A stretch of DNA of 64,000 nt from an uncultured Acetatifactor sp. (GCA_948896875.1 CAQUWW010000004.1:4001-68000); one strand, 5' to 3'. Numbered from the stretch's first letter, positions 10,233 through 21,074 are shown. A program made the numbers and translations. The notes: generated by a model from the sequence alone, not told the origin.

Positions 10233-10297
10233 ATATCCCTATAATGAATTTGTAATTACTTAAACCGTACAGCCACATTTTAAAACCATCAGCTACA

Positions 10298-10322
10298 TTT
10301 ACCTGTACCAGAAACAGGTAAA
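10298..10322 (-). terminator. Hairpin after the cysteine desulfurase gene
   Basis: TTTACCTGT (10298-10306) and ACAGGTAAA (10314-10322) form a perfect 9-bp stem with a 7-base loop, 27 bases past the stop of the minus-strand desulfurase gene. The U-rich stretch comes about ten bases later, so termination would be weak or factor-dependent. Confidence 0.4.
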
Positions 10323-10348
10323 TAATTTACTCTGGCAGACCAAATACT

Positions 10349-11488
10349 TTAGTCTCTGGCCCGTTCCACTGCCGCCATCACCGCGCGGCAGATTGCATCC
10401 ACCTCCGCTTCCGTATTGTAAGTGGAGAGAGAAATGCGGATACAGCTTCGCGCCCGTTCCGGGGACAGCCCCATTGCCGTGAGCACATGGCTGGGTTCCA
10501 CGGATTCCGTATTGCAGGCCGCTCCGGTGGAAACGGAAATTCCGTTCAAATCCAGGAGAAGCATCAAGGACTCCCCGGACACCCCTTCAAACCCCAGATT
10601 GATTATTCCCGGCACCCGGCTTCCGGAATTGCCATTCAGCCACATTCCCTCTACATCCTTTAACCCGCAGAGCAACCGTTCCCGCAGCTGTTCCAGCTTT
10701 CGAGTCTGATCTTCCAGTGTCGCCACGCTGTCACACAGAGCCTTTGCCATGGCCGCCGCCCCGGGCACATTCTGAGTTCCCGGACGCTTTGTACGCTCCT
10801 GCCCACCGCCGAACATCAGATTGGCTACAGGGACATCTTTACCCACATATAAGACGCCAATCCCTCTGGGGCCATGGAACTTATGGGCGGAGAGAGAAAA
10901 CATTCCTGCGTCCAGTTCCTTCACATCAACGGGGATATGCCCTGCGGCAGCCACGCCGTCAATATGATACAGAATTCCTCTTTCCCGGCACAGCCGCCCG
11001 ATTTCAGCCGCCGGCTCCACGGTTCCCACCTCATTATTCACATACATTACCGCCACGAGAATCGTATCCTTCCTGCAGGCGGCTTTCAGTTCTTCCATGG
11101 ACACCCTTCCCGTTTTGTCGACTCCCAACAGCGTAATCTCAAAACCGGCCTTTTCCAGAGCAGGAATGCAGTTTAACACAGCATGATGTTCCACTGCGGA
11201 AAAAATCATATGCCGTTTCCCCACCTGTTCCCCATACCTGGCAGCAGTCAGGATTGCCTGATTATCCGCCTCGGTTCCCCCGGAAGTAAAATAGACTTCC
11301 TCCGGTTCTGCGCCGATACATGCGGCTATTTTTCTCCTGGCTTCCTCCAGGACGCGGGATGCATCCCTTCCATCCTGATGAGTGCTGGAGGGGTTGCCAT
11401 AATGTACCCTCATACACTCTGTCATGACCTGCAGGGCCGATTCTGATATCTGTGTAGTTGCGGCATAATCCGCATAAATTCTGTCCAT
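10349..11488 (-). CDS. Cysteine desulfurase, NifS/IscS-like
   Basis: PLP-dependent enzyme that moves sulfur from cysteine to its own active-site cysteine for Fe-S cluster or tRNA thiolation pathways. The 379 residues show the family order: YADYAATT (5-12), FTSGGTEADN (67-76), the histidine pair in AVEHHAVL (98-105), HIDGVAAAGH (175-184), the PLP lysine K203 in SAHKFHGPRG and the catalytic C325 in STGAACNTESVEPSH. The cysteine loop is the longer NifS type. No scaffold (iscU/nifU) gene is adjacent, so the acceptor is unknown. The next genes on this side encode a thioredoxin/CcdA-like membrane protein, a possible thiol-chemistry neighbour. Confidence 0.92.
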   Translation of the reverse strand: MDRIYADYAATTQISESALQVMTECMRVHYGNPSSTHQDGRDASRVLEEARRKIAACIGAEPEEVYFTSGGTEADNQAILTAARYGEQVGKRHMIFSAVEHHAVLNCIPALEKAGFEITLLGVDKTGRVSMEELKAACRKDTILVAVMYVNNEVGTVEPAAEIGRLCRERGILYHIDGVAAAGHIPVDVKELDAGMFSLSAHKFHGPRGIGVLYVGKDVPVANLMFGGGQERTKRPGTQNVPGAAAMAKALCDSVATLEDQTRKLEQLRERLLCGLKDVEGMWLNGNSGSRVPGIINLGFEGVSGESLMLLLDLNGISVSTGAACNTESVEPSHVLTAMGLSPERARSCIRISLSTYNTEAEVDAICRAVMAAVERARD

Positions 11489-11583
11489 TTTTGATCCTTC
11501 CTGTACAGATTCTCTTTTTTATGTTACAGTAAAATGAGATAAAAGTTTAACCATTTCAACCGGACCGAAGGCGAGGAAATCCT

Positions 11584-11868
11584 ATGTTTTTAAAGTCGAA
11601 GAAAAAACGTTACCTTACTGTCACACAGAATGAATCTCTCCTCTATGAAGGGCTTTGGAATGAACTGCCGCTGACAGAAGAAATCATTCTGGAAAAAAGT
11701 ATTGAATTCTTTAATGACAGAGAACCCTGTGCCATCCATCGCAGCGCCGTGCATATGCGCCTTCTGGCAGAGCTGGAGCAGCTTTTTTCCTCACCGGATT
11801 TCCACAACCGGTTCTGTGCCTATACCGGTTTCCCGGCAGACTGTAAATACAGCTTCTCAGAAAAGTAG
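11584..11868 (+). CDS. Small hypothetical protein (94 residues)
   Basis: Short cytosolic-looking protein, rich in charged residues, with no signal peptide or membrane segment. It starts MFLKSKKKRYLTVTQNESLL and ends with two cysteines in FCAYTGFPADCKY. A GAGGAA site lies 6-8 bases before the ATG at 11584, which supports real translation. It is divergent from the cysteine desulfurase gene, and its last 12 bases overlap the 3' end of the convergent membrane thiol protein gene. I do not recognise the family and assign no function. Confidence 0.6.
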   Translation: MFLKSKKKRYLTVTQNESLLYEGLWNELPLTEEIILEKSIEFFNDREPCAIHRSAVHMRLLAELEQLFSSPDFHNRFCAYTGFPADCKYSFSEK

Positions 11869-13515
11869 AGACAAAAACAGTATAAAGAAGAAAATACTGT
11901 AGGCCAGCTTGACGACAGGCAGCATCTTCAGCGACAGATTGGACGCCGACATGACAGATTTTCCTCTGGATACCAGCACCACTACCAGTACCATCGGCAC
12001 ACACATAGCCGTCAGATAGAGTACCAGATTTCCCGCCAGCTGCATGTCAAAGCCCTGATTCTGCTTCACCATATAGAGAAGCGACGCCAGATATACCTGC
12101 CCCGTGCACAGAAACTCTCCCGCGGAAATCACAATCCCCAACAGGAACAATACCGGATACCAGAAGCGCTCCGGTATCTCCGTAAGCTTTTTGATCATGG
12201 TGTGGTTCCATTTTCGGAAGCGCTCGGGAAGCCGGAGTTTTTCCCTGCCATACTCCTTTCTCAGGACATGGATGAAATCCATCAGATAGAAAATTCCAAA
12301 GAAAAGAGCCAACACAGAGAAAGCAACCTTCATTCCCTTTTGCAGTGTCTGAAATACCGTGCCTTCAATTACACCGAGAAGCGTCCCGATTGTAAATCCC
12401 AGGAATAAATAGGTAAGAAATTTCCCTGTCAGGAAAACCAGGCTTCCCCCATAAAAATTTCGTCCCGACATCAGCAATATGGACAAAATCATTAACAGCA
12501 TGGAGATGCCGCAGGGGTTCAGACCGTTTATGAAGCCCGTTACCAGCAGTTGAAGCTTTGATATTTTTGCGTTTTCTTTTTCCTGAGAGAGGCTGGTTAT
12601 GATTTCTTCCCAGGAGCCCGCCGTATCTCCGTCCGCCAACATTCCTTCCGTGCCGTCCACAATCGCTTTTGCTCCGGAAAGGTAGCCTTTCCGTGAGAAG
12701 AGCAGCGGAACCTGCTGTCCGCTTTCCGGTACGCCATACAGTGCAAACAGCCTCCGAAGCACCAGAGCATTCTCATCTTCCAGAATATTATATATCAGCA
12801 AATCGAATTTCTCATTGGATAAATCATTCTGTAAATAAGCTTCCGCAGTCTGACAGCTCTCGCAGGAACCGGTTACGAACAGAACCAGCGTGGTATCGCT
12901 TTCTTCCACCGTTTGAAGTTCATGATAGAATGCCGAATCGGCAAGGGTTTCCGGCATCTGAGTCGTATCTTCATCCGAATCTGCTTCTGTATCAGTGCCG
13001 AAGTCCAGTGCATTCGATTCCGGGTTTGCTGCCGTCTTATCGAAACCGGACACAGAATCCGGTTGACCGTCACTCACACCTGTTTCAAGATACTGCGCCA
13101 CCGCTTCTCCAATTTCCTGATAAGTTCCCCGGTAAACTGTTCCGTTCACCACGGCAGCCGGTAAATTCGCCAGAGTAAGCTCCAGCTGGTGCGTCTCGAT
13201 TATTTTATTAAAATGTGCGGCGCCGCTGTCTTTATAGACATTATAAACGGTACAGTCGGGATTCTCAAATCCGGACTTGTCCAACTGGCTTAATACTTCC
13301 TGCAGGAATTTATCGTCTTCATGGCAGCTCTCACAGGGAGCAAGGATAAAGAGCTCCACAGGGATCGTTTCCTGTCCTTTTTGACTGCTCCCGGATAGAT
13401 TTTCTTTTCCATCTGTGGTTGTTTTATGGTATATGATTACCATCACAGACAGAAAAACCAAAAAGGCTACCACCCACAATAGTAATTTCTTTGTTGTAAA
13501 TCCCGTTTTTTTCAC
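11857..13515 (-). CDS. Membrane thiol-disulfide protein: two thioredoxin-like domains plus CcdA/DsbD-like core
   Basis: 552 residues. An N-terminal anchor (10-28) is followed by a thioredoxin/glutaredoxin-like domain with CESC (61-64), an acidic linker (about 145-190) and a second similar domain with CESC (218-221). Next comes a polytopic domain of about six segments (320-552) resembling CcdA/DsbD: it has NPCG with C335 in the first segment and C470 in GEFLCTGQVY, the expected cysteine pair. In the family, electrons pass from cytosolic thioredoxin through the membrane cysteines to an outer redox domain. Here both outer domains precede the membrane core. A weak promoter (TTGTGA, 18 bp, TATAAA) is readable at 13541-13570 on the minus strand. 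Substrates are unknown. Confidence 0.8.
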   Translation of the reverse strand: MKKTGFTTKKLLLWVVAFLVFLSVMVIIYHKTTTDGKENLSGSSQKGQETIPVELFILAPCESCHEDDKFLQEVLSQLDKSGFENPDCTVYNVYKDSGAAHFNKIIETHQLELTLANLPAAVVNGTVYRGTYQEIGEAVAQYLETGVSDGQPDSVSGFDKTAANPESNALDFGTDTEADSDEDTTQMPETLADSAFYHELQTVEESDTTLVLFVTGSCESCQTAEAYLQNDLSNEKFDLLIYNILEDENALVLRRLFALYGVPESGQQVPLLFSRKGYLSGAKAIVDGTEGMLADGDTAGSWEEIITSLSQEKENAKISKLQLLVTGFINGLNPCGISMLLMILSILLMSGRNFYGGSLVFLTGKFLTYLFLGFTIGTLLGVIEGTVFQTLQKGMKVAFSVLALFFGIFYLMDFIHVLRKEYGREKLRLPERFRKWNHTMIKKLTEIPERFWYPVLFLLGIVISAGEFLCTGQVYLASLLYMVKQNQGFDMQLAGNLVLYLTAMCVPMVLVVVLVSRGKSVMSASNLSLKMLPVVKLAYSIFFFILFLSLLF

Positions 13516-13673
13516 TGACTATCTCCAACTGTTACTGTAATTTATATGTGGCAGTAAAGCCATTTCACAATTTATATTGCCTTATCATGTTCATATTTAT
13601 AGTAACATTAGAAGGTACATCCCACAAGTCTTATTGCTACGAAATATCCGACCTTTAATACATATGAACAAAA

Positions 13674-13696
13674 TCCGGCCAGGAGACCTGGCCGGA
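13674..13696 (-). terminator. Rho-independent terminator of the second sugar importer operon
   Basis: TCCGGCCAGG (13674-13683) and CCTGGCCGGA (13687-13696) make a perfect 10-bp GC-rich stem with a three-base loop. On the minus strand it is followed by TTTTG, 20 bases after the stop of the solute-binding protein gene. Confidence 0.75.
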
Positions 13697-13715
13697 CACA
13701 CTTTACCTAAAAAGC

Positions 13716-15515
13716 TTAATTTCCAAGTGCCGCCATATATGCATCATAACCGCGCTGATATGCGGCAATGTATTCCTCAACGCCCATATCTTTCAGTTTC
13801 TGAATATAAGCATCCCAATCCTTCTCGATATCCAGGCTGCCGTCGATGAACTGTACCTGGGCCTGGCTTACATAACCACCGATTGTCAGAGTGCCTTCAG
13901 TCACAATCCTGGCATCCTCACCCTCAAATGCAAGGTTTGGAACAAGGGTATCTACAGAAGGAGCGTACTGATCATACAGCTCCGCACACTGCTGGAACCA
14001 GTATTCGGTGGAGTGGTCGGGATCCTCGACACGTAGAGCAGCTCTATTATCAGCAGTGCCGCGCTGAATCATCGCATCCGGTGTATAGCGGTAATCCGCA
14101 TAGGTCTTGGACAAGCCGCCGTCTTTCACATAATCATAATCCTCAGGGATTTTATAAGTCTCATAGGTGGGAGTTCCTCCACCCAGAGAAATACCCTCGC
14201 TGGTATAATCCCAGCCGATACCCTGGGGACCGCCGCCGATATGACGAACCGCATCTTCAGAGCCCATGAAGTCGAACAACGCTACCACAATTTCAGGATA
14301 CTTACAGGTAGCAGAAACCACACCAATACAACCCTCAAAATAGGTCTGAAGACCACGTGCTGAATATCTGACGCCCTCAGGACCTGCAACGGGTGCCAGA
14401 ATCTCCCAATTCTGCCATTCGCCGTCTACCTGCTGCCAAAACTCAGAGTTCTCCACACCGCCGTTAGCGTAAACAGCCACCTTATTTACCTCTGTAGCAT
14501 CCATGGTAGCTGCGAACTGGGTGTTATCCTGCAGGAAAGTCTGATTGTCCAGAAGGCCTTCTTCAAAGAGTTTCCGCATGAAACGCAGACCTTCTCTGTA
14601 CTCATCCTTCATTACGGCATACTCGATCTTGCCGTTATTTACTACCATTCCGCCGGCCACGGTGGGATTGGTATTGCTCAGGGGATTGACGCACTGTGTA
14701 AAGGAGTTCATCATCCACACAGTAGGGTCGGTGGCCCAGCCGCCGATATACCCGGACATGGGAACCTCATCCGCGATACCGTTGCCGTTGGCATCCTGTT
14801 CCTTTACCATCTTCAGGAAGTTGTAAAGCTCTTCGGTGGTCTCAGGGTTCTTGCCGCCTAAGAATTTCTCAACCCAGGGCTTGTAGATATACATACGGTG
14901 CTGGTACATGCAGTGGAAGCATTCATTTAGACCGCCGTAAGTATAGATATGTCCATCGCCCATGACCAGATCGCCCTTTCTCATGGGGCTCTGTTCGTTC
15001 ATCCAGGTCCAGTTCTCCATTCCCTCAAGCATATCTTCCAGAGGAAGGATAAGGCCCTGAGAGCCATAGGAGAGTACTTCAGCCTTAGTCCAGCCGGTAC
15101 GCAGGAAGAAATCGGGCATGGAATCCTTATCTCCCATAATCAAATTAAGCTTTGTTATAGCCTCATCACCAGTCAAGTCGTACACATAATCCAGATGGAT
15201 ATTGGTCTGCTCTTCAATCCAGTCATTCACCCAGTTATCCTGGAAGCTTGTAACACTCTGGTCAGGATTGTTGACGAAGACGGTCAGGGTCAGCTTCTCC
15301 TTCAGCGGGAACACCACGTCCTTGGGTGAATCGAAGGCAAAGGGATCGGCTGAATCTCCGCCTCCGCTTGTGTCGTTACTTCCCGCGGCTGAATTTCCAG
15401 CCTCGGAACTTTGCTGATTACCTGCATCCGAGCCACAGCCGGCGAACAGGGTTGCTGTAAGTGTCAATACGGTAACGATTGACAGCATCTTTTGGAACAA
15501 TTTCTTCTTCCTCAT
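13716..15515 (-). CDS. Sugar ABC transporter solute-binding lipoprotein
   Basis: 599-residue extracellular solute-binding protein, last gene of a permease-permease-binding protein operon. It has a basic start (MRKKKLFQKM), a hydrophobic stretch and a lipobox LFAGC with the lipidated cysteine at residue 27. A Ser/Gly/Asn-rich spacer follows. The segment WIEEQTNIHLDYVYDLTGDE and the following KLNLIMGDKDSMPDFF closely match the binding protein of the third importer (57560-59371), so the two are paralogues. AGAGGAGGAAA precedes the ATG. The ligand is not known: no hydrolase is in this operon, although GH95 and GH51 genes are nearby. Confidence 0.93.
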   Translation of the reverse strand: MRKKKLFQKMLSIVTVLTLTATLFAGCGSDAGNQQSSEAGNSAAGSNDTSGGGDSADPFAFDSPKDVVFPLKEKLTLTVFVNNPDQSVTSFQDNWVNDWIEEQTNIHLDYVYDLTGDEAITKLNLIMGDKDSMPDFFLRTGWTKAEVLSYGSQGLILPLEDMLEGMENWTWMNEQSPMRKGDLVMGDGHIYTYGGLNECFHCMYQHRMYIYKPWVEKFLGGKNPETTEELYNFLKMVKEQDANGNGIADEVPMSGYIGGWATDPTVWMMNSFTQCVNPLSNTNPTVAGGMVVNNGKIEYAVMKDEYREGLRFMRKLFEEGLLDNQTFLQDNTQFAATMDATEVNKVAVYANGGVENSEFWQQVDGEWQNWEILAPVAGPEGVRYSARGLQTYFEGCIGVVSATCKYPEIVVALFDFMGSEDAVRHIGGGPQGIGWDYTSEGISLGGGTPTYETYKIPEDYDYVKDGGLSKTYADYRYTPDAMIQRGTADNRAALRVEDPDHSTEYWFQQCAELYDQYAPSVDTLVPNLAFEGEDARIVTEGTLTIGGYVSQAQVQFIDGSLDIEKDWDAYIQKLKDMGVEEYIAAYQRGYDAYMAALGN

Positions 15516-15643
15516 TTTTTTCCTCCTCTTTCTTAATATGTTTTTTTATTAAACGGACATCACAGGGAATATCCGGTTTAACCATTTTGCACTTTGATTT
15601 CCGAAGTAACAGCTTAGACAGATTAAATCGTTACTTTCTGGAA

Positions 15644-16534
15644 TCATCCCTTGACGGAACCGATCATGACGCCCTTTACAAAGTATTTCTGTACGAAAGG
15701 GTAAATAATCATCAACGGCAATGTACTGATAATAATGGTTCCGTATTTCAACATCTCGCTTAAATACTGGTTCTTCCGGATTGTCTCCGGGTCTATGTTG
15801 GACTGGTTCAGGTTCACCTGAGACAGCAGGAGAATTCTCCGAAGCACCAGCTGCAACGGATATTTGTCTTGGGAATTCAGGTAAATCATAGGATTAAAGT
15901 AAGAATTCCAAAGTCCTACTACCACCCACAGAGACAACACTGCAATGATGGGTGTGGACAGAGGAATTACGATTTTTGTGAAAAACCGAAAATCCGAGCA
16001 GCCGTCCATCTCCGCAGCTTCCTGTAACTCCTTCGGAATGGTATTTGCGAAGAAGGTGCGTGCTACGATGATGTTGTAAGCACTCACCGCACCCGGCAAC
16101 ACTACCGCCCACATGGTATCCATCATCTTTAAATTCTTGATCAGCAGATAGGTAGGAATCAAACCGCCGGAGAACATCATGGTAAACAGAATGATTACCG
16201 TGAAGATCTTCTTTCCCCGAAAGTCATCCCGGGAAAGAGGGTAAGCGGCAAACAGGGTCAGCACCATGCTGATGATTGTACCCACAAACGCATAGATGAT
16301 GGAATTCCGATATCCTGTCCAGATGCTCTGATATTTAAACACTGCCTTATAGCTCTGTAACGTGAGACCTACCGGAAAAAGCTTCACCTTACCGCTTACC
16401 AGCGCATCCCCGGAACTGAAGGAACAGCTGACAATGTAGATAAGCGGGTACAGGACTGCTATGAGAAGAGCAGTAAGCATGATATAATTAATAAAGTAGA
16501 CCACCTTATCCTGTGTAATTTTTTTACGTTTCAT
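15644..16534 (-). CDS. Carbohydrate ABC transporter permease, YtcP/MalG type
   Basis: Second permease of the importer, 296 residues with about six membrane segments and the ATPase-docking loop EAAEMDGCSDFRFFTKIVIP near residue 190. The C-terminal VMIGSVKG is typical of the subfamily. It shares long identical stretches with the permease at 59433-60326. AAAGGAG lies 9 bases before the ATG. It follows the first permease by 29 bases and precedes the lipoprotein gene by 128 bases. Confidence 0.93.
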   Translation of the reverse strand: MKRKKITQDKVVYFINYIMLTALLIAVLYPLIYIVSCSFSSGDALVSGKVKLFPVGLTLQSYKAVFKYQSIWTGYRNSIIYAFVGTIISMVLTLFAAYPLSRDDFRGKKIFTVIILFTMMFSGGLIPTYLLIKNLKMMDTMWAVVLPGAVSAYNIIVARTFFANTIPKELQEAAEMDGCSDFRFFTKIVIPLSTPIIAVLSLWVVVGLWNSYFNPMIYLNSQDKYPLQLVLRRILLLSQVNLNQSNIDPETIRKNQYLSEMLKYGTIIISTLPLMIIYPFVQKYFVKGVMIGSVKG

Positions 16535-16563
16535 ATATCCAACTCCTTTCCCACTCTGCAGAT

Positions 16564-17511
16564 TTACAGGAATCCTGTCCCGGAGAGCTTATCCGCAATC
16601 TTATTCGTGATCAGAATCAAAAGCAGACCAACCAGCGACTGGAAGAGACCGATCGCGGTAGAATACGGGAAATCCGGGAAAGTGGAGACCAGAGACACCT
16701 TATAGGAATAGGTGCTGATAACCTCCGACATTGCAATGTTGTTCTGGTTCTGCATTGCCAGAATCTTCTCATACCCGATATTCAGAGTACCGCCCATATT
16801 CAGAATCAGCATAATGATAGCGGTGGGAATGATGGCGGGAAGATCCACATACCAGATCCGCTGCAGCAACGTTGCGCCGTCAATGATAGCAGCCTCATGC
16901 TGCTCCTGGTCCACCCCGGCCAGAGCCGCCATATAGATGATGGCCCCGAAACCAATACCCTGCCAGACGCCGGACCACACATACAGAGATGAGAAATAAC
17001 CGGCGTTTCCCAGAACATTGATCCCAAAGTTGTTGAATAAGAAACTTCCGATGACACCTGAGCGGTTGTCAAATATCATGTTGATGATACCTACAAACAC
17101 AACGGTGGAAATAAAGTAAGGACAATAACTTATCATCTGGACACATTTCTTGTACGCCAGATTTTTGGCGTAGTTTAGAGAAATTGCCAGAATAATGGAA
17201 CAGGGCATGCTGACTAACATGGAATAGACGGAAAGCACGATCGTATTGCGCAAACATTCCCTGAAGTTATAGTTGCCAAAGAACCGGATAAAATTGTAGA
17301 AGCCATGATTGGGAGCCCAGGGACTGCCCCAGATACCAAGGCTTACCTTATAGTCCTTGAAGGCAAGTATGACTCCATACATTGGGGCATAGGCAAAGAT
17401 AAACAGCATGATGATTGGAAATGCAATCATTACATATAACTGCCAATGTCCGAGAAAATATTGACCAAAGGTCTTTCGATGTCCAGTCTGAATTTTCGTC
17501 TTTTTTGACAT
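16564..17511 (-). CDS. Sugar ABC transporter permease, LplB type
   Basis: First gene of the second importer operon, 315 residues. Hydrophobic segments begin around residue 25 (LYVMIAFPIIMLFIFAY). The docking motif EAAIIDGATLLQRIWYVDLP lies near residue 205 and the C-terminus reads ADKLSGTGFL, as in LplB-like permeases. AAAGGAG occurs 12 bases before the ATG, a long but usable spacing. No ATPase gene is present. The gene is divergent from pyrG, and the shared 341-base intergenic region carries a candidate regulator site (17584-17593). Confidence 0.93.
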   Translation of the reverse strand: MSKKTKIQTGHRKTFGQYFLGHWQLYVMIAFPIIMLFIFAYAPMYGVILAFKDYKVSLGIWGSPWAPNHGFYNFIRFFGNYNFRECLRNTIVLSVYSMLVSMPCSIILAISLNYAKNLAYKKCVQMISYCPYFISTVVFVGIINMIFDNRSGVIGSFLFNNFGINVLGNAGYFSSLYVWSGVWQGIGFGAIIYMAALAGVDQEQHEAAIIDGATLLQRIWYVDLPAIIPTAIIMLILNMGGTLNIGYEKILAMQNQNNIAMSEVISTYSYKVSLVSTFPDFPYSTAIGLFQSLVGLLLILITNKIADKLSGTGFL

Positions 17512-17583
17512 TTTCTGTTTTCACTCCTTTCTCTTTTTGCTTTCATCATAATTCAACTCTATCTTTGTGCACAAAAAAAGTAA

Positions 17584-17593
17584 ATATACACTT
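17584..17593 (-). promoter_or_regulatory. ATATACACTT motif shared with the third importer operon
   Basis: The 10-mer ATATACACTT (AAGTGTATAT when read toward the permease gene) lies 73 bases upstream of the 17511 start. The same 10-mer occurs twice upstream of the paralogous operon at 61350-61359 and 61371-61380. A TATGAT hexamer 33 bases further toward the gene could be the -10 element; its -35 is poor. This fits an activator site, possibly for the YesN-like AraC protein at 61469-63844. Confidence 0.5.
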
Positions 17594-17659
17594 ACCTTTT
17601 TTGTTATTCATTTCTTAATATGCCCGCGTCAAAAGTGGAGTTTATCGGCAATTTAGAGC

Positions 17660-17688
17660 TTGTGCTGTAAATCTGATTGTGGTATAAT
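17660..17688 (+). promoter_or_regulatory. pyrG promoter
   Basis: TTGTGC (17660-17665), a 17-bp spacer and TATAAT (17683-17688) form a good vegetative promoter. Transcription should begin near 17695, leaving a leader of about 158 bases before pyrG. Confidence 0.75.
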
Positions 17689-17750
17689 CCTAACGTACAA
17701 TATCGCGTTCAGGGCAGGACATTTCCCTCGCGACAAGACAGAGAATTTAA

Positions 17751-17801
17751 AAGTGTATGAGACAAGGGTGTCTTCAAGGTATACTTGAAGACGCTTTTTT
17801 T
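17751..17801 (+). promoter_or_regulatory. Putative pyrG attenuator (terminator with competing antiterminator)
   Basis: The terminator stem 17768-17778 / 17784-17794 (GTGTCTTCAAG against CTTGAAGACGC, loop GTATA) is followed by seven T residues. An alternative stem overlaps it: AAGTGTAT (17751-17758) can pair with GTATACTT (17779-17786), and AGACA (17760-17764) with TGTCT (17769-17773). The two folds exclude each other, the hallmark of transcription attenuation. An earlier stem (TCGCG 17703-17707 with CGCGA 17729-17733, AGGG with CCCT) precedes them. CGTTCAGGGC occurs at 17706-17715 and again at 17802-17811. Control of pyrG by pyrimidine supply is the natural guess; the ligand or factor is unknown. 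Confidence 0.65.
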
Positions 17802-17837
17802 CGTTCAGGGCTGTATTTGAATGTGTGCAAAGCATAA

Positions 17838-19469
<1,632 letters not shown>

Positions 19470-19615
19470 AAATTGCAGAAGCTAAAAACAAAATGGAATA
19501 AACAAAATAGGCAGGTAAATCAGAGTATAGGATAAAAAGAAATACGGAAACAGAAAATGAGAAATACAGATAATAAGCAAGAGACAGAAAAAACAGGAAA
19601 GGCAGGAGTAACGTC

Positions 19616-21034
19616 ATGAGCGTTCATGAAGAATGCGGAGTGTTTGGGCTGATCAGTCCCAAAACCGCCGATGTGGCAGGGGCGGCCTATTACGGATTAT
19701 ATGCTTTACAGCATCGGGGGCAGGAGAGCTGTGGAATCGTCGTCAATGATGACGGTATGTTTTCCTCCCATAAGGATCTGGGACTGGTCAGCGAAGTATT
19801 TACCTCGGATACCTTATCCCGTCTTCCCCGGGGGAATATGGCGGTAGGCCATGTCCGATACGGAACTACGGGCGGCACCAATCGGAGAAACTGCCAACCG
19901 ATTGAAGTAAACCATCAGAAAGGAAAGATGGCAATCGCCCACAACGGGAATCTCAGCAACGCTGCGGAACTTCGCAATGCGCTGGAATTGTCGGGAGCTA
20001 TTTTTCATACCACAAGCGATACGGAGACCATCGCTTATATTGTGACAAGAGAACGACTCAGGACGCCTTCTATCGAAGAGGCCCTCAGCGCCGCCATGAA
20101 TGTACTGGACGGCGCTTATTCTCTTATATTAATGTCTTCACAGAAGCTGATCTGTGCCAGAGATCCCTATGGATTCCGGCCCCTGTGTTATGGAAAGACA
20201 GCGGACGGAACGTATGTGGCGGCATCTGAAAGCTGTGCGCTGAAAGCGATTGGAGCGGAATTTATACGGGACCTGGAGCCGGGAGAAATCCTGGTGTTTG
20301 GTCCGGAGGGTATGGTTTCCCGCAGAGAGCACTGCGGCAGAAAGCAGAAAAAAAGCTGCATTTTCGAGTATATCTATTTTGCCAGACCGGATTCGGTTAT
20401 TGACGGGGTATCGGTCCATGGAGCAAGAATTCAGGCGGGAAAGATTCTGGCCAGAAAGCATCCTGTCCAGGCAGATATCGTGATCGGGGTACCGGATTCC
20501 GGTTTGGACGCCGCACTGGGATTCAGTATGGAATCCGGCATTCCCTATGGAATAGGATTGATTAAAAATAAATACATTGGCAGAACCTTTATTTCTCCCG
20601 GACAGAATGCCAGAATGGACCAGGTGAAGATTAAGCTCAGCACCATTGAAGAAAGTATCAGAGGAAAGAGAGTGGTTCTGATAGATGATTCCATTGTGAG
20701 AGGAACCACAAGCGGCCGCATTGTGAGATTGGTGCGGGAAGCCGGCGCCAGAGAAGTTCATATGCGGATTTCCTCCCCGCCCTTTCTGCATCCCTGCTAT
20801 TATGGGACGGACATTGATTCCCGGGAAAATCTGATTGCCTGTCATCACAGTGTGTCGGAGACGGCGGAAATAATCGGCGCGGACAGCCTGGGCTATCTGC
20901 CGGTATCGGAGCTGAGTTCTCTGATCGACAGCTGTGGATACTGCAGTGCCTGCTTTGACGGAGCCTATCCTACGGATATTCCCACTGATACCAGAAAGGA
21001 CAGATTTGAGCAGAAGCTGGGTAAAAATAATTAA
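19616..21034 (+). CDS. purF: Amidophosphoribosyltransferase
   Basis: First committed enzyme of purine synthesis: it converts PRPP and glutamine to phosphoribosylamine. The 472 residues begin MSVHEECGVFG. C7 would be the N-terminal nucleophile after removal of a six-residue propeptide, as in the Bacillus-type enzyme. The glutaminase domain shows VGHVRYGTTG and the phosphoribosyltransferase domain shows VVLIDDSIVRGTT, the PRPP loop. Several C-terminal cysteines (in HPCYYGTD and SCGYCSACFDG) fit the iron-sulfur-containing form. GGCAGGAG precedes the ATG. The 146-base gap after pyrG is strikingly purine-rich and nearly C-free on this strand, hence unstructured. No other pur genes are near. Confidence 0.97.
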   Translation: MSVHEECGVFGLISPKTADVAGAAYYGLYALQHRGQESCGIVVNDDGMFSSHKDLGLVSEVFTSDTLSRLPRGNMAVGHVRYGTTGGTNRRNCQPIEVNHQKGKMAIAHNGNLSNAAELRNALELSGAIFHTTSDTETIAYIVTRERLRTPSIEEALSAAMNVLDGAYSLILMSSQKLICARDPYGFRPLCYGKTADGTYVAASESCALKAIGAEFIRDLEPGEILVFGPEGMVSRREHCGRKQKKSCIFEYIYFARPDSVIDGVSVHGARIQAGKILARKHPVQADIVIGVPDSGLDAALGFSMESGIPYGIGLIKNKYIGRTFISPGQNARMDQVKIKLSTIEESIRGKRVVLIDDSIVRGTTSGRIVRLVREAGAREVHMRISSPPFLHPCYYGTDIDSRENLIACHHSVSETAEIIGADSLGYLPVSELSSLIDSCGYCSACFDGAYPTDIPTDTRKDRFEQKLGKNN

Positions 21035-21045
21035 CGGAACATGCC

Positions 21046-21074
21046 TTGGTTAATTGGAAGAAATATGGTAGAAT
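21046..21074 (+). promoter_or_regulatory. Promoter for the AI-2E family gene
   Basis: TTGGTT (21046-21051), a 17-bp spacer and TAGAAT (21069-21074). It would give a leader of about 148 bases that contains several stem-loops, including GGGC/GCCC and the 12-bp dyad at 21146-21180. Confidence 0.5.
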
